Of a DNA stretch of 64,000 nucleotides, positions 41,498-54,235 are shown one piece after another. Source of the DNA: Corbicula japonica. Taxonomy: Eukaryota; Mollusca; Bivalvia; Venerida; Cyrenidae. The notes under the pieces are model-generated. The model worked only from the letters and a program-made list of their open reading frames with translations, made no database searches and had not been told where the DNA came from. Numbering within the stretch: position 1 is the stretch's first letter; each line of letters starts with the position of its first letter. The stretch spans positions 930,001-994,000 of the forward strand of contig JAZAYU010000037.1 of the NCBI GenBank assembly GCA_038501625.1, given 5' to 3'. The translations under genes and the position numbers were made by a program.

Positions 41498-43314
41498 TTA
41501 GCTCACCTGAGCACGAAGTGTTTTTGTGATCGCCTGATGTCCGTCGTCCGTCGTCCGTCGTCCGTGCGTGCGTGCGTCCGTGCGTCGTCAACTTTTTCTT
41601 CAAACGACTTCTTCTCCTGAACTCCTGGGCCAATCTTGCTGAAACTTGGCAGGAATGTTACTTGCATGAAGCTTTACCAAAATTGTTCAAATGGTTCCGG
41701 TCCATTGCCTATCTAGGTCACAGAGGATAAAAATAGATTTTGAACATGAAATTTTAAAAAATCTTCTTCTCTGAAACCGTAAGGCCTAGAACTTTGATAT
41801 TTGTTTTGTAGCATCACCTAGTGGTCCTCTACCACGATTGTTCAAATTATAGCCCTGGGGTCAAAATTGGCCCTGCCCCAGGGGTCACTTCATTTTACAT
41901 AGACTTATATAGGAAAAACTTTATAAATCTTCTTGTCTGAAACCACAAGGCCTAGAGCTTAGATATTTGGCATTTAGCATCCTCTAGTGGAACTCTACAA
42001 AGTTTGTTCAAATTATTTCCCTGGGGTCAAAATTGGCCCCGCCCCAGGGGTCACTTCATTTTGCATAGACTTATATAGGAAAAACTTTAAAAATCTTCTT
42101 GTCTGAAACCACAAGGCCTAGAGCTTAGATATTTGGCATTTAGCAACCTCTAGTGGAACTCTACAAGGAATGTTCAAATTATTTCCCTGGGGTCAAAATT
42201 GGCCCTGCCCCAGGGGTCACTTCATTTGACATAGACTTATATAGGAAAAGCTTTAAAAATCTTCTTGTCTGAAACCACAAGGCCTAGAGCTTAGATATTT
42301 GGCATTTAGCAACCTCTAGTGGAACTCTACAAGGATTGTTCAAATTATTTCCCTGGGGTCAAAATTGGCCCCGCCCCAGGGGTCACTTCATTTGACATAG
42401 ACTTATATAGGAAAAGCTTTAAAAATCTTCTTGTCTGAAACCACAAGGCCTAGAGCTTAGATATTTGGCACTTAGCAACCTCTAGTGGAACTCTACAAAG
42501 ATTGTTCAAATTATTTCCCTGGGGTCAAAATTGGCCCCGGCCCAGGGGTCACTTCATTTTACATAGACTTATATAGGAAAAACTTTAAAAATCTTCTTGT
42601 CTGAAACCACAAGGCCTAGAGCTTAGATATTTGTCATTTAGCAACCTCTAGTGGAACTCTACAAGGAATGTTCAAATTATTTCCCTGGGGTCAAAATTGG
42701 CCCCGCCCCAGGGGTCACTTCATTTTGCATAGACTTATATAGGAAAAACTTTAAAAATCTTCTTGTCTGAAACCACAAGGCCTAGAGCTTTGATATTAGG
42801 CATTTAGCACCCTCTAGTAGAACTCTACAAAGATTGTTCAAATTATTTCCCTGGGGTCAAAATTGGCCCCGCCCCAGGGGTCACTTCATTTTACATAGAT
42901 TTATATAGGAAAAACTTTAAAAATCTTCTTGTCTGAAACCACAAGGCCTAGAGCTTAGATATTTGGCATTTAGCATCCTCTAGTAGAACTCTACAAAGAT
43001 TGTTCAAATTATTTCCCTGGGGTCAAAATTCCTCTACCAAGATTGTTCAAATTATAGCCCTGGGGTCAAAATTGGCCCCGCCCGGTAGGGGTCATGTGTT
43101 TTCCTTATAAATATAGCAAAAACTTAAAAAATCTTCTTCTCCAAAACCGCAATGGCTAAAAGTTAGATATTTTGCATGAAACATTGTCTAATAGACCTCT
43201 AACAAAGTTGTTCAAATTATGGCCCTGGGGTCAAAATTTGCCCCGCCCCAGAGGTCATGGGTTTTCCTTACAACACTCAGGTGAGCGACCCAGGGCCCTA
43301 AGGGCCCTATTGTT
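41498..43314. mobile_element. Tandem-core repeat element E, copy 2 (inverted)
   Basis: Starts TTAGCTCACCTGAGCACGAA with CCGTCGTCCGTCGTCCGTG after it, and ends CACTCAGGTGAGCGACCCAG...CCCTATTGTT. About nine ~165-bp units (CCTCTAGTGGAACTCTACAA, CCCTGGGGTCAAAATTGGCC) are the reverse complement of those at 30,030-32,518. Confidence 0.88.
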
Positions 43315-44692
43315 TAATTTTTGCCCTTTTTCGCTTAGAAATTAGAATTAAGACTTAGAAATTATGGTTAAAGTTTCAATGTTAGTGTTTTTCATAGGTA
43401 ATGCTATAGAAAAGGTTTAAAACAGATGTACTTAACATACTTTGGTTGAAAGTGTTGAGTGGTTATACTATACTATACTATACTATACTATACTATCAAG
43501 GGGTCTAACCTAAAGTAAGAAGATCGATGCTTTAAGACGGCCATTTCATGGAGAGTGGTGTCAATTGGTGATAAAACAGCATTGTTTTGTTTACATCGAC
43601 CACTAATTCAGTAAAGTAAGTACATTTTCTTGTATTATAGGTATTGTGTATGAGATAACCACCTAGCCGTTTGTTTCAGACATCTGCTTCTAGTCCGTTT
43701 TTGTCTGTCCATGCAGTGGTTGAAGCGTGAAAGAAGGGATAGCGACATAGGGGTCCAAACTCTGCAATGTCTGCAGACTGATTTGGGGATCTTTAGAGAA
43801 TTAGATTTCGCCTTGCTGTGTTTGCGGGGTGCGGCATACATTATTTAACACTTTAGAACGTTTCCTGTGCTAATAGGAGCCTCTGTGTTCATTTTTTTTA
43901 CATTTAAGACGATTTCATGGAGAACTGTCTCACTTCAGGACAATTTCATGGAGAGCTATAAATTTTGGAGAGGTTAGACACTGATTAGTTTATAATGAAC
44001 AGAAGTATATCTGTAATTTTTATTGTAATTGTACCATGTATTGAACATGATTATATTGGCAAGTCAAGAACTGCAACAATTATTCAAACATTCGAATACA
44101 GACGAGACATTCTAATACTTTTAAGTGTTCGAATATTAATTTTTGTTAAACGAAATACAAAGAAAAGCGAATAAATTTAAATTATTTCTGGTCAGGACAT
44201 TTAATTTTCCACTAAATTCGATGTACAATGAACAGAAACACCTGGTGTTATTATAAGAAGTGTCATAGTCAATATACTTCCACCAATTAACAGTGATTGG
44301 CAGTTTGAGTGACCGTTAATATCAATTATCAGGGCTTCTTTTTTTATGCCCCCGAAGGGAGGCATATAGTAATCGGACCGTCCTTCCGTCCGTCCGTCCG
44401 TCCGAAATAATCTTGTCCTCGCTTCTCCTCTGAAACCGCTTGAGGGATTTCTTTGAAACTTCACAGGAATGTTTGTCACCAAGCCTAGTTGTGCATTTCG
44501 TCAGGAATTTCTGCTCCGATTATTTTTGGCTGAGTTATGGCCCTTTGAAGCAAAATCTTGTCCTCGCTTCTTCTCCCAAACCGCTTGAGGGATTTCATTG
44601 AAACTTCACAGGAGTGTTTGTCACCAAGCATAGATGTGCATGTCCGAAGGAATTTCTGATCGGATTATTTTTGGCCGAGTTATGGACCTTTT

Positions 44693-44744
44693 TACCTAAC
44701 CCTAACCCTAAACCCCAACCCTAAACCCTAACCCTAACCCTAAC
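44693..44744. repeat. Interstitial telomere-like tract
   Basis: CTAACCCTAACCCTAAACCC followed by mixed CCCTAA, CCCCAA and CCCTAAA hexamers and heptamers, about 50 bp. A second tract lies at 44,870-44,912. Confidence 0.88.
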
Positions 44745-44869
44745 GTAAACTGAAATCGCTTGAGGTATTTCATTGAAACTTCACAGGAGTGTTTGTCACC
44801 AAGACTTGTTATGCATATCCAAAGGAATTTCTGATCGGATTATTTTTGGCTGAGTTATGGGCCTTTTTA

Positions 44870-44870
44870 C

Positions 44871-44911
<41 letters not shown>

Positions 44912-44912
44912 G
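44870..44912. repeat. Interstitial telomere-like tract, second copy
   Basis: CCTAACCCTAACCCTAACCC and CTAAACCCTAACCC, at the same place in the next repeat unit (after GAGTTATGGGCCTTTTTA). Confidence 0.88.
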
Positions 44913-47504
44913 GTAAATTTTGTTAACGCAATAGAGGTAACATTTTTTTGTCCGATTGTCATGAAATTTGGTCAGGATGTTTGTCCCAATGATTTCTTGG
45001 ACGAGTTTTAATATGGGTCATCAGGGTCCAAAAACTAGGTCACTGTTACTAAAAATAGAATTTTCTTGTTAACACTCTAGCGGTCACATTTTTGCTCTGA
45101 TTGTCATGAAACTTGGTCTGGATGTTTGTCCCAATGAATTCTCGGACGAGTTCGAATAAGGTTCATCCTGGTCCAAAAACTAGGTCACTGTTACTATAAA
45201 TAGAATTTTCTTGTTAAAACTCTAGCGGTCACATTTTTGCTCGAATTATCGTGAAACTTGATCAGGATATTTGTCCCATTTATTTCTAGGCCGAGTATGA
45301 ATATGGGTCACCTGATCCCAAAAACTAGGTCACTGTTACTATAAATAGAATTTTTTTGTTAACACTCTAGCAGTCACATTTTCGCTCCAATTATCATGAA
45401 ACTTGGTCAGGATATTTGTCCCATTTATTTCTAGGCCGAGTTTGAATATGGGTCACCTGGGTCCAAAAACTAGGTAACTGTTACTATAAATAGAATTTTC
45501 TTGTTAACACTCTAGCGGTCACATTTTTGTTCTGATTGTCATGACACTTGGTCAGGATGTTTGTCCCAACGATTTCTCGGACGAGTTTGAATATGGGTCA
45601 TCTGGGTCCCAAAACTAGGTCACTGTTACTTAAAATAGAATTTTCTTGTTAACACTCTAGAGGTCACATTTTTGCTCCGATTGTCATGAAACTTCGTCAG
45701 GATGTTTGTCCTAATGATTTGTCAGACAAGTTCGAATATGGGTCATCTGGGTCCAAAAACTAGATCACTGTTACTAAAAATAGAATTTTCTTGTTTACAC
45801 TATAGTGGTCACAATTTTACTCTCAGATTGTAAAGAAACTTGGTCAGGACATATGTCCCAGTTATTAATTGGTTGAGTTTGAATATGGGTCACCTGGGTT
45901 CAAAAACTAGGTCACTGTTACTATAAATAGAACAATCTTGTCCATGCTGTAAATTAGTTATTTCTCATTGGATTTTAAAATAACTTGGCTCAAATGTTTA
46001 CCATCACAAGGTGTACTTTCGCGTACAATACCCATGCCTGTTGGTCCAAGGTCAAGGTCACTGTTACTAAAAATAACATTTTCTTGTCTTGGCTGTTAAT
46101 TCCTAATGAATGAAGTGATTTCAAAATAACTTTACAAAAATATTCACCATGACAAAGGGATGTGTTGCTTACAATACCCATGCCTGTAGGTCAAAGGTCA
46201 AGGTCACTGTTACGAAAAATAGCATTTTCTTTTCCAAGCTGTAGATTTGTTGTTTCTTATTGGATTTTAAAATAACTTGATGTAAATGTTCACCGAGACG
46301 TTGCACTCAGGTGAGTGATAAAGGGCCATCATGGACCTCTTGTTCATATTAATATTTAACTTTATTTAACTATATATTTACTACAGACTTGAAACATAAT
46401 TATGATCCTTTCATCTTTCACATTATATGCATGCAGTATGCTTCGTCTTTCACAAGCATATTTTTCATTACATATGTTTATTTATTACATATGTATACCT
46501 ATTTGATTTCAAGCTGCATTTCGGGGGCATATGTCAATTCCAGTGACAGCTCTTGTTTTTTGAACAGAACAGAACAAAATCTTGATAACAATACGGACCG
46601 GTGTTTAATAAAGAGTTTTGCCATGAGGTGTGAATTCACTAATGCCGGTGTATGTTTTAATTCAAAACTTTACCATTGGGTAAAGCTAAAAAGGTAAAAA
46701 GCCCTATCAAATGATTGTCATAATAAAGATAATTTGCATAATCAGTATCACGCGCATCCAATCCCGATCATATGACTTTTCGATTGGTGCATACGTTAAA
46801 ATGGGATGTCTTAAGGTGAAATTGTGTCGCGTAATCCGTTTTAAGCACTTAAGTATAGTACAGTCATGGATACCTAACAAGCAATGATATACTGGTCTTA
46901 ATTGTGCTCATTGCAGTTAATGGGTGCAGTTCTTGACTTGCCAATATAATCATGTTCAATACATGGTACAATTACAATAAAAATTACAGATATACTTCTG
47001 TTCATTATAAACTAATCAGTGTCTAACCTCTCCAAAATTTATAGCTCTCCATGAAATTGTCCTGAAGTGAGACAGTTCTCCATGAAATCGTCTTAAATGT
47101 AAAAAAAATGAACACAGAGGCTCCTATTAGCACAGGAAACGTTCTAAAGTGTTAAATAATATATGCCGCACCCCGCAAACACAGCAAGGCGAAATCTAAT
47201 TCTCTAAAGATCCCCAAATCAGTCTGCAGACATTGCAGAGTTTGGACCCCTATGTCGCTATCCCTTCTTTCACGCTTCAACCACTGCATGGACAGACAAA
47301 AACGGACCAGAAGCAGATGTCTGAAACAAACGGCTAGGTGGTTATCTCATACACAATACCTATAATACAAGAAAATGTACTTACTTTACTGAATTAGTGG
47401 TCGATGTAAACAAAACAATGCTGTTTTATCACCAATTGACACCACTCTCCATGAAATGGCCGTCTTAAAGCATCGATCTTCTTACTTTAGGTTAGACCCC
47501 TTGA

Positions 47505-49185
47505 CCATACTATACTATACTATACTATACTATACTATACTATACTATACCATACCATACCATACCATACCATACCATACCATACCATACCATACCATAC
47601 CATACCAGACCACACCACACCAGACCACACCACACCACACCACACCACACCACCAGCACCCCCACCACTACCACCACCAACCCCACACCCACCCCACACC
47701 CACCCACCCACCCACCCACCCACCCACCCACCCCCACCCACCCATCACCACCCACCACCACCCCCTACCACTACCCATCACCACCACCCACCACCACCAC
47801 CCACCCACCCACCACCACCCCAACCCACCCCCACCCACCCCACCACCACCTTCCAACACCCACCCCACACCCACCCATCCACCACCACCCACCACACCAC
47901 ACCACAACCCACCACCACCCCCACCCCCCCCACCACCCCCCCACCCACCCCCCACCCACCCCCAAACCCCATCCACCCACCCACCACCATCCCACACCCA
48001 CCCACCCCACCCCACCCCCATCCACCCCACACCCACCCACCACCACCCACCACCACCCCCTACCACTACCCATCACCACCACCCACCACCACCACCCACC
48101 CACCACCACCCACCACACCACACCACACTACCATCACCCCCCACCACATACCACCAACACCACCACCAACAATAACACCAACAACACAACCAACAATAAC
48201 ACAAATAACAATACCTATACTATACTATACTAGACTAGACTAGACTAGACTAGACTAGACTAGACCAGACCAGACCAGACCAGACCAGACCATACCATAC
48301 CATACCATACCATACCATACCACACCACACCACACCACACCACACCACACCACACCACACCACCATCCACCACCACCCACCAGCACCCCCACCACCACCA
48401 CCACCCACCCCACACCCACCTACCCCACCCACCCACCCACCCACCCACCCACCCACCCACCCACCCACCCACCACCCCAACCCACCCCACCCCCACCCAC
48501 CCCCTCCCACCACCACCTTCCACCACCCACCCCACACCCACCCACCCCACACCCACCCACCCCCCACCACCAACCACCACCACCCACCCACCCACCACAC
48601 CACACCACCACCCCCACCCACACCCACCCCCACCCCCACCACCCCCCACCCACCCCCACCCACCCCCAAACCCCATCCACCCACCCACCACCCCACACCC
48701 ACCCACCCCACACCCACCCCACACCCACCCACCCACCCACCCCACCCCACCCCCACCCACCCACCACCACCCCCTACCACTACCCATCACCACCACCCAC
48801 CACCACCACCCACCCACCACCACCCACCACACCACACCACACTACCACCACCCCCCACCACATACCACCAACACCACCACCAACAATAACACCAACAACA
48901 CAACCAACAATAACACAAATAACAACAACTACACCACCAACAACACCGTCAACAACACCACCAACAACAACATCAACACCAACAATAGCATCAACAACCA
49001 CCACCAACAGCAACAACACTGACAACAACACCACCAACCTCAACAACAACAACACCAACAACACAACCAACAAAAACCCTAATAACAACAATAACACCAA
49101 CAACACCACCAACAACAACACCACCAACAACACCGTCAACAACACCACCAACAACAATACCATACCTTACTATACTACACCACAC
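47505..49185. repeat. CCA/CCCA minisatellite, about 1.7 kb
   Basis: TACTA and CATAC pentamers, then long CACC/CCACCA arrays, then CAACAACACC. The order TACTA-CATAC-CACAC-CCACCC occurs twice (47,505-48,190 and 48,210-48,900), so a ~700-bp block is itself duplicated. C-rich on the plus strand, the mirror of 19,385-20,600. Its open frames are artefacts. Confidence 0.93.
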
Positions 49186-49432
49186 TATAGGTGGGCAGGG
49201 GTGTATGGACTGGGTTGTGTAAACCCTCTAAAAAAACTACAATAATAAATTAAGTGTAATTTATTGATTTCCTAACTTGGATTAAGAAACTTTTGTTCAT
49301 GTGTGTGTGTTGGGTGTCATAAACTCCTGAATCACTCCCCAGTTTAAATGAAGCCCAGTTTTAAATGTGCTTAAATATGTCTGACTTCGAATAGTCGAGC
49401 GTGCTGTCGTTTCCGACTGGCTCTTGTTATTT

Positions 49433-52076
49433 TAAAGGATTCTGAATTTTCAAAAATATTCATCTGTTTTCTAAAGATAATGGATAGTTTTAGTTACATT
49501 CATAACAGCTGATTGTTGTTGTTGTAAATTTATTTTAATATACCCTGGCAAACTTAAAAATTGTGGTAATAGGTATGACCAGGATAATATATTACCATGT
49601 GTTTCAGGTAGTAACGGATTGCTTACATGTACATATGGGGGGTCATCTCAAAGTAGACATGATCTGTCAAATTGCTGTCAAAGTTAGGTTTAAAAGGGAG
49701 ATATGATATTTTGTAATGATAAATGATGTTTTAAAATGTAGATATGATACCTTGAGTAATTTATTAGTTTATTAATACTGATACTGGGGCGGATCCAGAT
49801 TGGGTTCTATGGTGTTGCTCAAATTTCCTTTTGGGCATCAATTTTTCACATGGATTTTGGCCAGAAAGTTGTCAAATAAAATGTAACTACCATAAGACTG
49901 CTCCAAATAAACCTCTTTATGGAAAAATTGCAATGGACTATGTGCAATCAAAAGTCATAGAATGTGATAAATAGAATTCAGGGTTGGATGAAAGATTTCT
50001 AGAAGGAAGGGGGTTCGTGCGAGCACTCTCAGGGAAGTTACATGATAATTTTCAACTTTTTGGCCAACATCTTCATGACAATTTTTTTTTTCTGCCCAAA
50101 AAGGGGTTCAAGCGAACCCACTGAACCCCCTCTGGATCCACCCCTGTTATTTATCAGCCAATGAGTCTGACTTAAGTCTCGGGTAAACACTAGCAATGCT
50201 TTTGAATAGATTACTCATTAGAAAGTTGTTGACATTTGCCTTTCTTTTAAAGCAGAATTTGTTAATGCATTTGTTGTTTTTTGTTTTTTTTTATTTTAGA
50301 ACTGACGGTTACACAATGGGCAGGCCAGAAGGAAGTGTAATGCACATAAAGAACCAGTAATTATTAAAATATGTGAATGGTCAGGTTATGTGTTCAAAGT
50401 ACATGATCTAGTCAGAGTAGTTTTCATTAACATTTAGCATTAAGTCTTTAGTGTTTTAGAATGTTATCTTTATCTACACATAGTTCCAGTTAAAATTTTA
50501 TTTTTTTATTTTACATGATCTCGTCAGAAGATCTTTATTACATATACTCATTACTGTTTCTCAGGTTTACATTTTTATAATCTTAATTCAAAGATATCTC
50601 AGTTTTTGCATATGTGTTGTTATATGTTGTTTTGTTATTGGCCACCATGTTCAGTTATTTTATTATGATCACTTTATAGGCAACTTTTATATGAAAACAA
50701 ATTAACTAAATGTTTATAGTGTTTGATGTGATTACACTGTTAATTCCATTTAATTTCTCTGTGATTTGTTTGATTTTAAAATGCCAATAATTTTTTGTAA
50801 TAATAAATTTAATGACCTATTGTGTTAGGATTTTCTTGTGTTACTGTTAACAAAATGTTCTGGGTTTAATTTAGATCAGAGGGGGAATTTTTTTGTTTGA
50901 TAAACCTTTGAATGTGTTTCAATACATGTTCATCAACAATACAAACAATACACAATGTTTGAGCTGGTTTGAGACGCCCCCCAGTGAGCTTCCCATACTG
51001 CCCGAAGCTATCCGCTACTGGCTGATTCGATGAGGTAATATAAACAAAGATTAGTGTGTGACAGATCTCACAGAATGTTTAAAAATGACCTGTTTTGGAG
51101 TGTGCACACTTTTCTCAGTCGGAAACTATCGATTTGTTTGTGAAATTTCTACTTCTAAAGACCTGTGCAGCGGTAATCTGCTTAGCTATCTGTTATTGCC
51201 TGAATAACTGTAAATGAGCAAGAGATGCAGGGCGCCAGGGATGAGACCCATTTAAAGTTAAACTCACTATTATTGAAATTTGTTTGACACACGATTTACC
51301 AGAATTTTCTCATAAGCAATGTCTTTACAAATATGTTAGATTCTGCTAAACTAGATGAATGCCCAACTGCCCCACCTATAATTTCAAGCACAGACCAAAT
51401 AAACTGTGGCTTAGTTGTACGTCAGTGGGTACAACTCACCATGCCGGTGAAAAGCTAGCTCAACAGCGTGGCGATTGGAAGTGACCGAATGCTGCAGCCA
51501 CTACTTTCAGAGCCTTTGCATCAACTGTTCAACGTCACAGACCTCATTAACTGCAGTTTCTAGCCTGAACTGGCTTCAAAACAATCACATGGGCTCAGAC
51601 ACATGAGGTTATTCCAAGCTTGGGGGAAACCCTCTTCCTTCCCAGAAGGACACCTATTCAGAAACAGACCGAGCAAACTGTTGCTTAGCAGTTGATAAGC
51701 TTTAACCATGTTGCTGAAAAGCTAGTTCAACAGCAAGGTACTGCCATCACTACATTAAGTAGTGTTTATATCGATTAGTGTCTATATGTACCTCAGTTGA
51801 TATATGCAGATCTTTGAGTGACCACTTACATTGAGCACTGATTCCATTTTTTATAAAAAACCATAAGCTGTTCATTTATATGTACCTGTAAAAACTATTA
51901 TTTAAATGGAGCCAATATTTTGACCATTTACAATTTTGAAGGGCCTCATTGGAAGAAAGTTGTACAAATAGTTTGCCTACTGATCTACAGCCAGTGTAGA
52001 TAAAGACAATAAAACAAACTTTATGATCTACCCTGTGAAGTTATATGTGCATGTAATAGTGTTTGAATCTGGTGGC
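49433..52076. other. Intergenic DNA, no firm gene
   Basis: AT-rich. A possible terminal exon begins after TATTTTAG at 50,301, with an AATAAA-type signal (TAATAATAAATTT) near 50,803. 51,388-51,725 is a diverged ~300-bp tandem duplicate (AAACTGTGGCTTAG / AAACTGTTGCTTAG; GAAAAGCTAGCTCAACAGC / GAAAAGCTAGTTCAACAGC). Confidence 0.4.
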
Positions 52077-52200
52077 CATGGTAGCTCAGTTAGTAGGGCA
52101 TCAGCACAAGAAACCTGAGGTTGGAGTTTATATTCCTGGACCAGGCTACTCCTTTCAGACCAAAACTGCCATAGTGGCATTGTCAGCAGGGCTAATTATC
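52077..52200 (+). mobile_element. tRNA-derived SINE, fragment
   Basis: GGTAGCTCAGTTAGTAGGGC (box A) with a degenerate box B, then ACCAAAACTGCCATAGTGGC. The same body recurs at 54,600-54,720, and a second head (TATAGCTCAGTTAATACAG) at 54,359. Confidence 0.6.
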
Positions 52201-54235
52201 CCCCGCCGATGAAATCGGGAGGGGGATATTGTTTTGACGTTGTCTGTCCGTCACGTCGTCACACTGTCACGCTGTCCGTCCAAATTTCGTTTCCGCGCTA
52301 TTTCTCCGCAACCACTGGATGGATTTCAACGAAACTTTGTGGGAACCATCAGTACCAAGAGGAGATGCGCATGTCGTTGTCTTGTTCCGGTCAGACCATT
52401 TAACACAGAGTTATGGCCCTTTGATAACCTATGCATTATATATATAGAGCAGTATTCGTTTCCGCGCTATTTCTCTGCAACTACTGAATGGATTTCAATG
52501 AAACTTAATGGAAACCATCTTTACCAAGAGAAGATGCGCATATCATCGTCTTGTTTGGGTCAGACCATTTAACACAGAGTTATTGCCCTTTAATTACTTA
52601 TGCATTATGCATATAGAGCAGTATTCGTTTCCGCGCTATTTCTCTGTAACTAGCGGATGGGTTTCAATGAATCTTTCTGAAAACCATCAATACCGAGAGG
52701 AGATGCGCATATTGTCGTCTTATTCCAGTCAGACTGTTTAACACAGAGTTATTGCCCTTTGATAACTTATGCATTATGCATATAGAGCAGTATTCGTTTC
52801 CGAGCTATTTCTCTGCAACTATCAGATGGATTTCAGTGAATCTTTCTGAGAACCATCAATACCAAGAGGAGATGCGCATATCATTCTCTTGTTCTGGTCA
52901 GACTGTTGAACACAGAGTTATGGCCCTTTGATACCTTATGCATTATGCATATAGAGCAGTATTCGTTTCCGGGCTATTTCCCTGCAACTACTGAATGGAA
53001 TTCAATGAAACTTTCTGGAAACCATCTATACCAAGAGGAGATGCGCATACTGTCGTCTTGTTTTGGTCAGACCGTTTAACTCAGAGTTATGGCCCTTTGA
53101 TAACTTATGCATTATGCATATAGAGCAGTATTCATTTCTGTGCTTTTTCTCTGCAACTATTGGATGGATTTCAATGAAACTTTCTGGAAACCATCTTTAC
53201 CAAGAGGAAATGCGCATATCATAGTCTTGTTCCCCTCAGACTATTTAACACAGAGTAATGGCCCGTTGATAACTTATGCATTATGCATATAGAGCAGTAT
53301 TCGTTTCTGCTATTTCTCTGCAACTACCATGACTACCAGATGGATTTCAATTAATCTTTCTGAGAACCATCAATACCAAGAAGAGATGCACATATTGTGG
53401 TCTTGTTCCAGTCAGACTGTTTAACACAAAGTTATGGCCCTTTGATAACTTATGCCTTATGCACATAGAGCAGTTTTTTGTTTCCGGGCTATTTCTCTGC
53501 AACTACTGAATGGAATTCAATGAAACTTTCTTGAAACCATCAATACCATAAGGAGATATGAATATTGTCGTCTTGTTCCTGTCAGACGGTTTAACACAGA
53601 GTTATGGCCCTTTGATAACTTATGCATTATGCATATACAGCAGTATTTGTTTTGACGCTATTTCTCTTCAACTACTAGATTATAGATTTCAATGAATTTT
53701 TTCTGGAAACCTTTAATACAAGCAGGAGATGTGCATATTGTCATCTTGTTTCAGTCAGACCTTTTAACACAGAGTTATGGCCCTTTGATAAGTTATGCAT
53801 TTTGCATGTAGAGCAATATTTGTTTCCTTGCTATTTCTTAGCAGGAAACTATGGAAACCATCAATACCAAGACAAGATGCCCATATTGTTGTCTTGTTCT
53901 GGTGTGACCGATTAACACAGAGTTATGGCCCTTTGATAAGTTATGCACTATGCATAAAAGTAGTATTTGTTTCCGTGCTACTTCTATGCAACTTCTGCAT
54001 GGATTTCAATCAAATACCGCGCTATATTTTTACTATTGCGTTCATCATTTTAACAACTTGAAGATTTTTCGTCTCATTTTTATATTCTGGTGAGCTGCCC
54101 AACCCTTTTCACCATCTGAAGTTTTTTTTTTCACTGTTTTTGCCATCCATGATAAATATCTAAATAAAGCCCTATGTCTTCAGCTGTTGTGTTAGTAATA
54201 ACCAGTACTCGGCGGGGGATATAAATTCAACGTAT
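52201..54235. mobile_element. Tandem-core repeat element G
   Basis: Starts CCCCGCCGATGAAATCGGGA and ends ACTCGGCGGGGGATATAAA. About nine ~170-bp units with TTTCCGCGCTATTTCTCTGC, AACACAGAGTTATGGCCCTT and TTATGCATTATGCATATAGA. A GTCCGTCACGTCGTCACAC stretch follows the left end. Confidence 0.87.

Larger units (their letters stand above)
44345..46555. mobile_element. Tandem-core repeat element F
   Basis: Starts TTTATGCCCCCGAAGGGAGG and has TTCGGGGGCATATG near 46,530 as its inverse. Order: CCGTCCGTCCGTCCGTCC microsatellite, two ~175-bp units each followed by CCCTAA-type tracts, six ~145-bp units (TAGCGGTCACATTTTTGCTC, AGGTCACTGTTACTAAAAAT), then GGTCAAGGTCACTG units like element C. It looks mosaic. 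It lies inside the 580-bp-armed element. Confidence 0.78.
43496..47504. mobile_element. 4,009-bp element with 580-bp terminal inverted repeats
   Basis: Left arm 43,496-44,075 starts TCAAGGGGTCTAACCTAAAG; right arm 46,925-47,504 ends CTTTAGGTTAGACCCCTTGA. The arms are equal in length and almost identical by eye (one clear difference, CATACATTATT versus CATATATTATT). It splits a TACTA-type simple array; the flanking octamers CTATACTA / CCATACTA differ by one base and may be the target duplication. The 2.85-kb interior holds another tandem-core element and no transposase frame. Confidence 0.9.
43323..49432 (+). mobile_element. Minisatellite-bearing element, copy 2, with 4-kb insertion
   Basis: Left flank (AAGTTTCAATGTTAGTGTTT, TTAACATACTTTGGTTGAAA) and right flank (ATTAAGTGTAATTTATTGAT, TTCGAATAGTCGAGCGTGCT, TTTCCGACTGGCTCTTGTT) match the flanks of 19,099-20,780 in reverse complement. 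The array is interrupted near its left end by the element at 43,496-47,504. Confidence 0.82.

Noticed and set aside
44693..44912. Chromosome end or fusion point
   Set aside because: The tracts are short, degenerate and repeated at the same unit position within element F, so they belong to the repeat.
47456..49163. Long Pro/His/Thr and Gly/Val/Trp frames
   Set aside because: Same artefact in the CCA array; frames mirror each other on both strands.
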